Assembly: GCA_027025615.1 (NCBI GenBank)
Contig: JALVQM010000313.1
Span: 1 to 12,992, forward strand
From: Desulfobacteraceae bacterium
GTDB taxonomy: Bacteria > Desulfobacterota > Desulfobacteria > Desulfobacterales > Desulfosarcinaceae
DNA length: 12,992 bases
Direction of reading: 5' to 3'
A program made the position numbers and the translations under genes. The notes beneath the pieces are model-generated. The model did not search any database. It worked only from the letters and a program-made list of their open reading frames with translations, and had not been told where the DNA came from. This document shows positions 1 to 7,205 of the stretch, piece after piece (the first letter of the stretch is position 1; each line of letters starts with the position of its first letter).

Positions 1-611
1 TGGTGCTTTTTAACAGGGCCTATCTGATTAAACCCGATGGTAAAGTGGCTGCTACATACGACAAGACCCATCTGGTGCCTTTTGGCGAGTTTGTGCCTTT
101 TAAAAAATGGCTTCCTTTCATCGACACACTGGTGGCCCAGGTCGGTGATTTCCGTCCGGGCACCAAGGGCAGCACCCTGACCTGGAAAAATATGAAACTT
201 GGGGTTCAGATTTGTTACGAGGTTATTTTTGCAGATTTGGCCCGGGCGTTGGTCAAAGGTGATGCCATGTTTCTGGTAAATATGACCAACGATGCCTGGT
301 TTGGTACCGGCAGCGCTGCTTACCAGCATTTTTCAATGGCGGTTTTCAGGGCCGTGGAAACGCACCGGGCGCTGGTGCGGGCCGCAAACACCGGTATAAG
401 CGGTTTTATTGATCCGGGCGGTAGAATTCAGGCTACCACCGGGCTTTTCAAGGACAAGGTCCTTTGCCGACCGGTCAAGCTCTTGAACGTTAAAACGTTG
501 TATAGCCGCCTGGGGGACTGGTTTGCCATAATCTGTTTGACAATCACGGTTGCAGGCGCAATTATGCCCGCCATCGGCCGTGGTAAAGCCCGCTTCGGGC
601 TGCCGATCTGA
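1..611 (+). CDS. lnt: Apolipoprotein N-acyltransferase, C-terminal part (5' end outside window)
   Basis: Lnt transfers a third acyl chain from a phospholipid to the N-terminal cysteine of lipoproteins in the inner membrane. Only the last 203 or so codons are present; the reading frame is already open at the window edge (first full codon at base 3) and the N-terminal membrane helices lie outside. Seen here, counting from base 3: YDKTHLVPFGEFVP around residues 19-32, which carries the family's catalytic-region lysine (K21) and the conserved PFGE glutamate (E29); ICYE with the nucleophile cysteine at C71; then NDAWFG and a QHF motif, all matching the nitrilase-like domain of E. coli Lnt. A hydrophobic segment near the end (about residues 172-190) is the expected C-terminal membrane helix. 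The first catalytic glutamate is outside the window. It is followed after 33 bp by prfB, an order known from Desulfobacterota. Family assignment is secure. Confidence 0.95.
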   Translation, partial: VLFNRAYLIKPDGKVAATYDKTHLVPFGEFVPFKKWLPFIDTLVAQVGDFRPGTKGSTLTWKNMKLGVQICYEVIFADLARALVKGDAMFLVNMTNDAWFGTGSAAYQHFSMAVFRAVETHRALVRAANTGISGFIDPGGRIQATTGLFKDKVLCRPVKLLNVKTLYSRLGDWFAIICLTITVAGAIMPAIGRGKARFGLPI

Positions 612-644
612 AATAAACACTTAAAAAAATCCGGAGGTGATATA

Positions 645-1743
645 ATGCCTTTTGAAACCAAGCAAACTTTGAAAGAACTGCAGGCCAAATTACTTCAACT
701 TGAGGACTGTCTTTGACTTAGATTCCAAGCGCAAACGTCTCCAGAAGCTTGAAAAGATCATTGCCGGTGAAAGTTTCTGGGACAATCCTGATCAAAACAA
801 GGCAATCCTCAAGGAAAGAACCCAGCTTGCAAGCCAGATAGAAACTTTCTCAGCCCTGAGTAAAGAACTCGAAGATTGCAATATATTGCTCCAATTGGCG
901 GAGGAAGAATCAGACGCTGAAACCCTGGACGAAGTCCGCCGCCAGACCAGGGACCTGGAAAAAAAGATTCACAGCCTGTCCATAGACTTGATGCTTGATG
1001 GCGACCAGGATGCCAGCAATGCTATAGTCTCAATCAATGCCGGGGCCGGTGGAACCGAGGCCCAGGACTGGGCTGAGATGCTTTTCCGGATGTACAGCCG
1101 CTGGATTGAACGGCGTGGATTTAGCTCTGAAATCATTGACTTGCAACCGGGTGACGAGGCTGGCATTAAAAGTGTGACTTTCACCGCCAAGGGCCCTTAT
1201 GCTTATGGCTATCTGAAGACCGAAAGCGGCGTTCATCGCCTGGTCAGGATTTCGCCTTTCAATGCCAGTGGTAAGCGGCACACTTCTTTCGCCTCGGTCT
1301 TCGTATATCCAGAACTGGACAATGAAATCGTAGTGGATATAGATGAAAAAGATCTGCGCATAGATGTTTTCAGGGCCAGCGGAGCAGGCGGCCAGCATGT
1401 CAACAAAACATCCAGTGCTGTTCGTATTACCCATTTGCCTACCGGTATCGTTGTCCAGTGCCAGCAGGAAAAATCCCAGCACCGCAACAAGGATCTGGCC
1501 ATGAAAGTTCTCAAGGCGCGTCTTTACCAACTGGAAAAACAAAAACAGGAAGCCGAGATGCAGCAGTTGCATGAAAGCAAGGAAGAGATTGCCTGGGGTA
1601 GCCAGATCCGATCCTATGTGCTGCATCCTTATCAAATGGCCAAGGACCACCGCATCAATATGGAAATCGGTAACGTCAACAGCGTGCTGGACGGAAACAT
1701 TGATCCGTTTATTGAATCCGTGTTGCTGAGCGGTAAAACATGA
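645..1743 (+). CDS. prfB: Peptide chain release factor 2, made by programmed +1 frameshift
   Basis: RF2 reads UAA and UGA stop codons and triggers peptide release. The gene is split over two frames. Frame one starts at ATG 645 behind a near-perfect Shine-Dalgarno (GGAGGTGA, 633-640) and runs 23 codons (MPFETKQTLKEL...) to an in-frame TGA at 714-716. A +1 slip at CTT (711-713) then continues with GAC 715 to the stop at 1741-1743. The joined product is 365 residues, the same as the E. coli protein. Motifs in the joined numbering: SPF stop-codon recognition tripeptide at about 203-205 and the catalytic GGQ at about 248-250 in RASGAGGQHVN, with alanine at the position where E. coli K-12 is unusual in having threonine. 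It is followed after 4 bp by an HD-domain gene, so the two are probably co-transcribed. Starting the gene at an internal TTG (700) would be wrong: it loses the N-terminus and the regulatory stop. Confidence 0.96.
702..717 (+). promoter_or_regulatory. Programmed +1 ribosomal frameshift site of prfB
   Basis: The slip site CTT TGA C is at 711-717, identical to the classical RF2 shift site. The upstream element is GAGG at 702-705, five bases before CTT, which can pair with the anti-Shine-Dalgarno of 16S rRNA but is shorter and set further back than the AGGGGG of E. coli. When RF2 is scarce the ribosome stalls at TGA and slips; when it is abundant translation stops after 23 residues. This is autoregulation by established mechanism; efficiency here is unknown. 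Confidence 0.95.
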
Positions 1744-1747
1744 TGGC

Positions 1748-2302
1748 ATGGCCATGGATCCGATTGAAATAATAGAGCGCTACTACCGGCCCGACAGCCG
1801 GGCATACCGGATCGTGGTTGCCCACGGTGGCCAGGTGCGCGACAAGGCCCTGGAGGTGGCCGGAGCTGTCCGGGAACCTGAGGTTGACCTGGACTTTATT
1901 GCCCAGGCAGCCATGGTTCATGATATAGGTATCCTGGAAACCGACAGCCCGGAGCTGGGCTGCAGCGGCAGTCAACCTTATGTATGCCATGGAGAACTGG
2001 GTGCACGGATGCTGGAAGCCTGCGGACTGTTAAGACATGCCCGGGTTTGTCGTACCCACGTCGGGGTTGGCCTTACGGCCGAGGAGATCAGGCAGCGCAA
2101 TTTGCCCCTGCCTGAAGTTGATATGGTGCCCCAAACCATGGAAGAAAAGATAATTTGCTATGCAGACAAGTTTTTTTCCAAAAATGGCGGGGTGCCCAGG
2201 GAAAAGTCTTTGGAAGAAGTGATTGCCAGCCTGGCCCGCTGGGGCAGCGACAAAGTGGAGCGTTTTTTAAGCTGGCACCGTGTTTTTGAAACACGATCCT
2301 GA
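1748..2302 (+). CDS. HD-domain phosphohydrolase family protein
   Basis: A 184-residue protein with the layout of a small metal-dependent HD-family phosphohydrolase. Visible candidate ligands are H26 (VAHGGQV), the H58-D59 doublet in MVHDIG, H81, H104 (CRTHVG) and D140 in YADKFF, in the order expected for the fold. There is no second domain, signal peptide or membrane segment. The substrate cannot be told from sequence; HD proteins of this size act on nucleotides or other phosphoesters, and some remain uncharacterised. The start at 1748 is 4 bp after the prfB stop and has only a weak ribosome site (GAG at about 1728); an ATG two codons later (1754) is equally possible. Translational coupling to prfB is likely from the spacing. 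thiE follows after 28 bp in the same direction, so lnt-prfB-HD-thiE may be one transcript. Confidence 0.8.
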   Translation: MAMDPIEIIERYYRPDSRAYRIVVAHGGQVRDKALEVAGAVREPEVDLDFIAQAAMVHDIGILETDSPELGCSGSQPYVCHGELGARMLEACGLLRHARVCRTHVGVGLTAEEIRQRNLPLPEVDMVPQTMEEKIICYADKFFSKNGGVPREKSLEEVIASLARWGSDKVERFLSWHRVFETRS

Positions 2303-2330
2303 AAACTGAATTTTCTGCAGAGATAATTGC

Positions 2331-2969
2331 ATGAAGCCGGATAATCTGGCTGCCTATTTGCGGTTTTACTTTATCACTGATCACCATCCAATTGCCGGTG
2401 ATCCTGCCGGACAGGTGGCCGTTGCCCTGGCGGCCGGGGCCACCGCAGTTCAGTACCGCAACAAAGATTTCCGCCTGGACCAATGGGACCAGGCCCTCCG
2501 AATCCAGGACATGTGCCGGCGACAGGATACCCTTTTCATTGTCAACGACAATGTTCTGCTTGCCAAGGCGCTGGGGGCTGACGGAGTTCACCTTGGACAA
2601 GATGACTGCGACCCGGTCTTGGCCCGTAATGTTCTCGGCCCGGATGCCGTCGTGGGACTTTCTGTCTCCAACCTCGAAGAGCTGGAACGCAGCAACCTGG
2701 ACCCCTGTGATTATGTCGGCAGCGGTCCGGTTTTCGCCACTGCCACCAAGGCTGACGCCAAGCCTGTACGGGGACTGGCTGGTCTGGCCGACATTGTTTC
2801 CGCCTGCCGCCTGCCGGTTGTGGCCATTGGTGGAATAACAGTTTCAAATGCCGGGGCCTGCCTGGAACAGGGAGCGGCCGGCGTGGCTGTCATCAGCCAT
2901 ATCACCCGGGCTTCGGATCCAGCCGGGCGGGCTGCAGGGCTTGCCAGGGCCCTGGGTATTGCCGGTTGA
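2331..2969 (+). CDS. thiE: Thiamine-phosphate synthase
   Basis: ThiE joins HMP pyrophosphate and thiazole phosphate to give thiamine phosphate in the cytoplasm. The 212-residue product has the usual length and the TIM-barrel motifs in order: YFITD (13-17), QYRNK (41-45, the family's QxRxK pyrophosphate-binding strand), FIVND (69-73), GADGVHLGQDD (82-92), GLS (109-111), GPVFATATK (132-140) and AIGGI (165-169). The start ATG 2331 is preceded by only a weak purine stretch (AGAG). It lies downstream of the HD gene on the + strand and is not in the TPP-riboswitch operon that faces it; the two converge with 7 bp between stop codons (2969 and 2977). No riboswitch is seen in front of thiE, so unlike thiD-thiY it does not appear to be directly TPP-controlled here. 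Confidence 0.95.
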   Translation: MKPDNLAAYLRFYFITDHHPIAGDPAGQVAVALAAGATAVQYRNKDFRLDQWDQALRIQDMCRRQDTLFIVNDNVLLAKALGADGVHLGQDDCDPVLARNVLGPDAVVGLSVSNLEELERSNLDPCDYVGSGPVFATATKADAKPVRGLAGLADIVSACRLPVVAIGGITVSNAGACLEQGAAGVAVISHITRASDPAGRAAGLARALGIAG

Positions 2970-2976
2970 CAAATTG

Positions 2977-3918
2977 TTAAGGCCGGTTCCAGATGATTTT
3001 TTCTGCCGCAAGTTTTTTGCTGATCAGCCCGTGATTGTAGGCAAAATCGGCAAATCTTTGCCAGCGCTGTCTTTCCAGGGCCTGACCCGAGGCGTAGTAC
3101 GGCAGGGTTTTTTTAAAGGCCGCGGTTTCAATCTTCCGGTCGACCTCGGGAAGTTGTTTGAAATATGCGGCCAGGGCCTGGTCAGGCGAAGATTTTGCCT
3201 GTTCGATGGCTGTCTGGATTACACTGGTAAATTCCGCCACGGCCTTGGCCTTGGTGGAGAGTACCTTGTCGCTGGAGACAAAAACCAGTTCATCGTAGTC
3301 TGGGATACCCCATTTTTCCAATTCAAAATATGCCGTCTGGATTCCCTTGGCCGCCATTATAACTGTTTCGTAGGTTTTGAAACCGCCCATGACCGCGTCA
3401 ACCTTTTTTGCAGTCAGGGACTGGGCAATGGCAAAGCCCACGTTGACCGGGCGATAACGGTTGATACCGTTAAGCTTGGCAAAAGCCTCCAGCAAAACGT
3501 CCATTAATCCGGCTACTGTGTAACCGATTCGTTTACCGTCCAGGTCGGATGGCTTGCTGATTCCCCTGTTTTTTAAAAACAGAACAGTAGTCAGGGGATG
3601 TTCCACAAGGCGGCCGACTGCTTTGACCGGCAGGTTTTCAGCCACAGCCATTGTAGTCTGGGGCTGGTAGGAAACGGCAAGGTCCACCTTGCCGGCGGCA
3701 ACCAGCTTCAGGGCGTCGGTGGTCTCTGAAGGGCTGATGATTTTAAGATCCAGTCCGGCGGCCCTGAAAAGACCTTTTTCCCTGGCAAGATAGATGGGCA
3801 GGTGATCCACGTTGGGAAACCAGTCCAGCATCAGGGTCAGGTTCTGGTCCGCCCGGGAAACACCGGCCAGAGGCAATACCGACATTACCGCCAGCAGCAT
3901 GGATATGAAAAAACGCAT
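2977..3918 (-). CDS. thiY: Thiamine-precursor ABC transporter, periplasmic substrate-binding protein (NMT1/THI5-like)
   Basis: Binds a pyrimidine precursor of thiamine (formylaminopyrimidine or HMP in characterised relatives) and delivers it to ThiX. The 313 residues start with a signal peptide: basic start, hydrophobic core to about residue 20, and a likely cut after SRA (residues 21-23). No cysteine is present at the cleavage region, so it should be a soluble periplasmic protein rather than a lipoprotein. The mature part opens with the family hallmark LDWFPNVDHLPIY and continues as an NMT1/THI5-like domain (PSDLDGKRIGY, then a GGF segment near residues 178-180). It is the last gene of the operon, 56 bp after thiX, with the strongest ribosome site of the cluster (AGGAGG, 3924-3929), which fits the higher copy number needed for a binding protein. 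The exact ligand is inferred from context. Confidence 0.88.
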   Translation of the reverse strand: MRFFISMLLAVMSVLPLAGVSRADQNLTLMLDWFPNVDHLPIYLAREKGLFRAAGLDLKIISPSETTDALKLVAAGKVDLAVSYQPQTTMAVAENLPVKAVGRLVEHPLTTVLFLKNRGISKPSDLDGKRIGYTVAGLMDVLLEAFAKLNGINRYRPVNVGFAIAQSLTAKKVDAVMGGFKTYETVIMAAKGIQTAYFELEKWGIPDYDELVFVSSDKVLSTKAKAVAEFTSVIQTAIEQAKSSPDQALAAYFKQLPEVDRKIETAAFKKTLPYYASGQALERQRWQRFADFAYNHGLISKKLAAEKIIWNRP

Positions 3919-3974
3919 ATATACCTCCTACTTTTCAGTATGATTGACTGTTTTTTCTTTATCAAGCCGATCTA

Positions 3975-4709
3975 TCACCACTTGACCAGGCGCTTTTCCA
4001 GCCATCCCACAGCCGCCCACAGCCCGACTCCCATGGCGGACAACCAGCAGATGGCGGCAAAAACCAGATCTACCCGCAGGCGGGCATTGGCCTGGATCAT
4101 GAAGTAGCCCAGTCCGGCCTGGGCACCTACCCATTCACCGATTACAGCTCCGATGGTAGCCACCGATACTCCAACCTTTAGCCCGGAAAAAAAGTAGGGC
4201 AAGGCCCAGGGCCAATACAGGTAGCGCAGCTGGCGGCTGAAAGAAGCGCCCATCAGGCGAAACAGGATCCGGTAGCCGGTATCGCAGCTTTTGAATCCAT
4301 CCAGCAGGCTGACGGTAATGGGGAAAAAGATTATTACAGCCGCCATTATAATCTTGCTGGCCGGACCATACCCGAACCAGATTACCAGCAGGGGTGCTAT
4401 GGCAAAAACCGGGACTGCCTGGGATGCTATCATGAAAGGGGCCAGGGCCCGTTCGATTGAACGGTTGGCAAACATCACCGTTGCCAATGGCAGAGCTACT
4501 GCCAAGGCCAGAGCGATTCCGGCAACTATTTCCATTGCGGTAACCAGGGCATGGGGCAATAATAGATCGGCCCTGGTCACCGCTACCAGGGCGATCGTGG
4601 TAGGCGGCGGCAGGATAAAGTCCGGCAAAGGAACCAGGCGGCAAATCGCCTCCCAGCCTGCAAGAATGAAAAAACCAAGGCTGAGTGCCAATATCCAGGC
4701 AGATTTCAT
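3975..4709 (-). CDS. thiX: Thiamine-precursor ABC transporter, permease
   Basis: A 244-residue inner-membrane permease of the SsuC/TauC/ThiX class. The sequence is strongly hydrophobic with about six membrane helices. Near residues 153-172 it has the cytoplasmic coupling loop of binding-protein-dependent permeases (GASFSRQLRYLYWPWALPYF), a divergent EAA loop. It should pair as a homodimer with ThiZ as ATPase and ThiY as binding protein. Its ATG overlaps the thiZ stop codon by four bases (ATGA at 4706-4709), a sign of translational coupling; AGGAGG lies 10 bases upstream. Without the thi genes around it the family alone would also allow sulfonate or nitrate transport, so the substrate rests on its neighbours thiD, thiW and thiY. 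Confidence 0.88.
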   Translation of the reverse strand: MKSAWILALSLGFFILAGWEAICRLVPLPDFILPPPTTIALVAVTRADLLLPHALVTAMEIVAGIALALAVALPLATVMFANRSIERALAPFMIASQAVPVFAIAPLLVIWFGYGPASKIIMAAVIIFFPITVSLLDGFKSCDTGYRILFRLMGASFSRQLRYLYWPWALPYFFSGLKVGVSVATIGAVIGEWVGAQAGLGYFMIQANARLRVDLVFAAICWLSAMGVGLWAAVGWLEKRLVKW

Positions 4710-5443
4710 GGGACCAGTTCCTCCTGGAGGGTTTGCAAAATCTGTTCTTTGTACCGGAGCAGTTGCGGGTCATCTGACTGTCTGGGCTTAGGGCCGGTAA
4801 GATCGATGGTTTCGATAATATGCATCGGCCTTTGACTCAAGACCACCAGCTTATCGGCCAAAAGCAGGGCTTCTTCTACATCATGGGTTATCATCAGAAT
4901 GGTTTTTGTAAAATCCTGTTGCAGGACCAGCAGCATTGATTGCAGGCTGCGGCGGGTGATTGCGTCCAGGGCCGACAATGGCTCATCCAGCAGGATCAAA
5001 GGCCTTTCAAACATCAGGGTGCGTACCAGGGCGCAGCGCTGGCGCATACCGCCGGAAACATCAGACGGCAGGTAAGTTTCAAAACCGTCCAGGTCCAGAC
5101 GGACAAAAAGTTCTTTGACCTGTTCCCGGGCTTTGGCCAGGTCACGGCCATCCATCCTGGCCGGCAGCAGTGAGTTGTCCAGAAGGTTGTACCAGGGAAG
5201 CAGCAGATCTTTTTGTTGCATGTAAGCTGCAAGTTGTTCCAGGTGTTTTACTGTTTGATCCTCCCATACAAACCTGCCTTGCTGTTTGGCCACCACACCG
5301 GTCAGGATGTTGAATAAAGTAGTCTTGCCGCAGCCGGAAGGGCCAATCAATATGGTGAATTTGCCGCTTTCGACCATGAGGCTAAGATCGTGAATTACCT
5401 CAAGATCGTTGAAACTGTGCCCCAAATCGATGATTTTAAGCAT
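4706..5443 (-). CDS. thiZ: Thiamine-precursor ABC transporter, ATP-binding protein
   Basis: Cytoplasmic ATPase that powers ThiX-ThiY. With the start at 5443 it is 245 residues and complete: Walker A GPSGCGKTT (34-42), Q-loop QQKDLLLPW (76-84), signature VSGGMRQR (129-136), Walker B LILLDEP (149-155), D-loop SALD and H-loop ITHD (185-188). I chose ATG 5443 (MLKIIDLGHSF) because it matches the usual first strand of these ATPases and has GGAAAG a few bases upstream; the open frame runs 38 codons further but that extension has no family character and would run into thiW. It lies 32 bp after thiW and overlaps thiX by 4 bp. The QQKDLLLPW stretch is typical of the nitrate/sulfonate/thiamine-precursor ATPase group. 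Confidence 0.9.
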   Translation of the reverse strand: MLKIIDLGHSFNDLEVIHDLSLMVESGKFTILIGPSGCGKTTLFNILTGVVAKQQGRFVWEDQTVKHLEQLAAYMQQKDLLLPWYNLLDNSLLPARMDGRDLAKAREQVKELFVRLDLDGFETYLPSDVSGGMRQRCALVRTLMFERPLILLDEPLSALDAITRRSLQSMLLVLQQDFTKTILMITHDVEEALLLADKLVVLSQRPMHIIETIDLTGPKPRQSDDPQLLRYKEQILQTLQEELVP

Positions 5444-5475
5444 GGTACTTTCCGCCCCAGTCTGTGCCTGGAACC

Positions 5476-5994
5476 TTATCGCAGCCTGACGTGTCCGGGC
5501 AGCATTTCTGCAGTTCGCAGCAGCCTCAAGACGAGGATGCCAAGAATTGTGCCACAAACAGTGCTGCCCAGGAAAGACGGTAACAGGGCCAGGGCCGGGA
5601 TGGCTTTATGCATGAAGAACGGGGCCACCAGGAAAGCGCTTACTACGGGTGCAATCAGACCTGTTCCAACGATTTCGCCGCAAGCGGCCCATCCCAGGCG
5701 TTTTGTCTTAGCGTAGAGGATTCCGGCCAGAAAAGCGCCTATCATTCCTCCGGGAAAAGCCAGCAAGGTTCCGACGCCCATAAGGTTACGGATAACCCCG
5801 ATGACCGCGGCAACCAGCACAGCCCAACCAGGGCCCAGAATAACTGCCGCCAGGATGTTTATCATGTGTTGCGTGGGGTTGATCTTGGCGATGGCCACGG
5901 GAAAAGAGGTGTAAGGCGCCAGGGCTATGGCCATGGCTGTAAAAACAACCGCGTATGATGTTTTGATGATGGTTGCGCTTGGATTAGATTGCAT
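5476..5994 (-). CDS. thiW: ECF transporter S-component for a thiamine precursor
   Basis: ThiW is the substrate-binding membrane subunit (S-component) of an energy-coupling-factor importer and is thought to take up the thiazole moiety of thiamine. The 172-residue protein has about five to six hydrophobic segments and the ThiW hallmarks TQHMINILAAVILGPGWAV (41-59), GVIRNLMGVGTLLAFPGGMIG (66-86) and AFLAGILY. The first helix has spaced alanines (AVVFTAMAIAL), as S-components use to dock on EcfT. I prefer ATG 5994 over the in-frame ATG 6042 because GGGAG sits 7 bases upstream and the length suits the family; the 6042 start would overlap thiD by 7 bp. It has no ATPase of its own; the adjacent ThiZ belongs to a different transporter type, so it must borrow an ECF module, perhaps the one at 8187-10453. 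Confidence 0.88.
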   Translation of the reverse strand: MQSNPSATIIKTSYAVVFTAMAIALAPYTSFPVAIAKINPTQHMINILAAVILGPGWAVLVAAVIGVIRNLMGVGTLLAFPGGMIGAFLAGILYAKTKRLGWAACGEIVGTGLIAPVVSAFLVAPFFMHKAIPALALLPSFLGSTVCGTILGILVLRLLRTAEMLPGHVRLR

Positions 5995-6035
5995 TGCTGT
6001 TCTCCCGGTGAAGTTTTTCCAATAATTACTTAGAT

Positions 6036-6842
6036 TCACCATACGATTCCGGCCTTGCGGTAAAGCCTCCAGAAGTGGTTGGTGGGGCCATGGCCCTTGC
6101 CGATGTTCAAGCTGTGCTCGATGGCACCGGTAACATAGATCTTGGCTTCCGTGCAGGCCTGGTAAACATCAAGGCCTTTTGCCAGGCCTGCAGCAATCGC
6201 TGCTGCAAAAGTACAACCCGTTCCGTGGGTGTTGGCGGTTTCAAAGCGCGGCGCTTTCAGTATCTGGAACCTGCTGCCGTCGTAATAAATATCATTGGCC
6301 TGGTCGCCTTCCAGGTGGCCGCCTTTAATAATTACCGTTGCAGGTCCCATGGCATGTATTTTTTGGGCACAAGACTTCATCTGTTCTGTGTTTTCAATAG
6401 CTAAGCCGGTAAGAGCGGCAGCTTCATGCAGGTTGGGGGTAACCACATCGGCAAGGGGAAGTAACCTTTTTACCAGTCTGTTGCGGGCATCCTCCTGCAA
6501 CAGGGGATAACCGCTTTTGGAGATCATTACAGGGTCCAGGACCACCGGCGGTCGCCGGACCCGGGACAGGGCGTCTGCCACGGCCTCGATAAGCACCGTA
6601 CTGGACACCATTCCGATCTTGACCGCGTTTATCTTGATATCTTCAAACAGGCACAGGATCTGGTCGCGAACGATTTCAGGGCGCATTTCCTGAATGGCAA
6701 AAACCTTGCAGGTGTTTTGCACCGTTACAGCGGTGACAGCGCTCATGGCAAAAACCCCCATTGCCTGCATGGCCTTGATGTCAGCCTGGATGCCGGCACC
6801 GCCGCTGCTGTCGGATCCGGCAATGGTCAAAGCGGTTTTCAT
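6036..6842 (-). CDS. thiD: Hydroxymethylpyrimidine/phosphomethylpyrimidine kinase
   Basis: ThiD phosphorylates HMP and then HMP phosphate to give HMP pyrophosphate, the partner that ThiE needs. The 268-residue product is full length and has the ribokinase-fold motifs: TIAGSDSSGGAGIQAD (6-21), DPVMISKSG (103-111), TPNLHEA (135-141) and the anion-hole motif THGTGCTF (205-212) with catalytic Cys210. The start at 6842 has a strong ribosome site, AGGGGAG (complement of 6849-6855), 6 bases upstream. It is the first gene behind the TPP riboswitch, so it is expected to be shut down when TPP is high. It is a single-domain ThiD; no ThiE or ThiM fusion is present. thiW follows directly. Confidence 0.96.
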   Translation of the reverse strand: MKTALTIAGSDSSGGAGIQADIKAMQAMGVFAMSAVTAVTVQNTCKVFAIQEMRPEIVRDQILCLFEDIKINAVKIGMVSSTVLIEAVADALSRVRRPPVVLDPVMISKSGYPLLQEDARNRLVKRLLPLADVVTPNLHEAAALTGLAIENTEQMKSCAQKIHAMGPATVIIKGGHLEGDQANDIYYDGSRFQILKAPRFETANTHGTGCTFAAAIAAGLAKGLDVYQACTEAKIYVTGAIEHSLNIGKGHGPTNHFWRLYRKAGIVW

Positions 6843-6983
6843 TTCAACCTCCCCTCGGGCAAATTCTGGAGCAGCCGGAAAGCTGTGTCCAATAAGAGCC
6901 CGGTTGGACAGTTATAACTTTGCAGGGAAGTGTTGTCGGCAAGCGGCTGGTTTTGGACAGGCGGGCTGTCTGCTGGCAGGCGC

Positions 6984-7084
6984 TTTCCGAACTCCCTACG
7001 ACAGTCCTAACTGTTTCAGGTTCAAAGGGTATACTCTCAGTTCCGGGAATCGCCTGGTAGTCCCGGAACACCCCTGCTCGGAAA
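6984..7084 (-). ncRNA. TPP riboswitch (THI element) of the thiD-thiW-thiZXY operon
   Basis: Read on the minus strand, the classical conserved blocks are all present in order: GGGGTG (7069-7074), CTGAGA (7035-7040), ACCCTTTGAACCTGA (7016-7030) and GTAGGGA (6993-6999). Stem P1 is formed by TTTCCGAGC (7076-7084) and GTTCGGAAA (6984-6992), nine pairs with one G-U. The P3 arm is an 8-bp perfect stem (7061-7068 with 7041-7048), and a short ACAGT/ACTGT hairpin precedes the GTAGGGA block. About 140 bases separate the aptamer from the thiD start, and I see no hairpin with a T-run there. Control of translation or another late mechanism is therefore more likely than a simple terminator, though this is inference. 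Confidence 0.96.
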
Positions 7085-7092
7085 CTGATGCC

Positions 7093-7121
7093 TGTGTAAC
7101 AAGCGGTTTTCCAAATGGCAA
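7093..7121 (-). promoter_or_regulatory. Predicted sigma-70 promoter of the thi operon
   Basis: On the minus strand TTGCCA (7116-7121, five of six matches to the -35 consensus) is followed, after 17 bases, by TACACA (7093-7098, a weak -10). Transcription would begin around 7086, just in front of the first base of the TPP aptamer at 7084, and this fit is the main support. The -10 match is only three of six. Confidence 0.45.
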
Positions 7122-7173
7122 GTACTTTTCAGCGGGCATGTGATCCGATCGGCAGGGCATGGTTAATCCTTGC

Positions 7174-7200
7174 TTGACTATTGGGGCGGGTCATTTTAAA
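7174..7200 (+). promoter_or_regulatory. Predicted promoter for the c-di-GMP riboswitch and PAS gene
   Basis: TTGACT (7174-7179) and TTTAAA (7195-7200) are spaced by 15 bases, slightly short for sigma-70. Transcription would start close to the 5' edge of the riboswitch aptamer at about 7206. The pair diverges from the predicted thi promoter at 7093-7121, so both promoters share this region. Confidence 0.4.
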
Positions 7201-7205
7201 CATGA

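Noticed and set aside
1030..1755. A 241-codon minus-strand open frame opposite prfB
   Set aside because: It lies entirely over the conserved RF2 coding sequence and has no family motifs.
2848..3507. A 219-codon plus-strand open frame across the thiE end and thiY
   Set aside because: It is antisense to the well-supported thiY and out of frame with thiE; its translation shows no family motifs, so it is a shadow frame.
5444..5557. N-terminal extension of ThiZ to an upstream ATG
   Set aside because: The extra 38 residues look nothing like an ABC ATPase start and would overlap the end of thiW; ATG 5443 has its own ribosome site.
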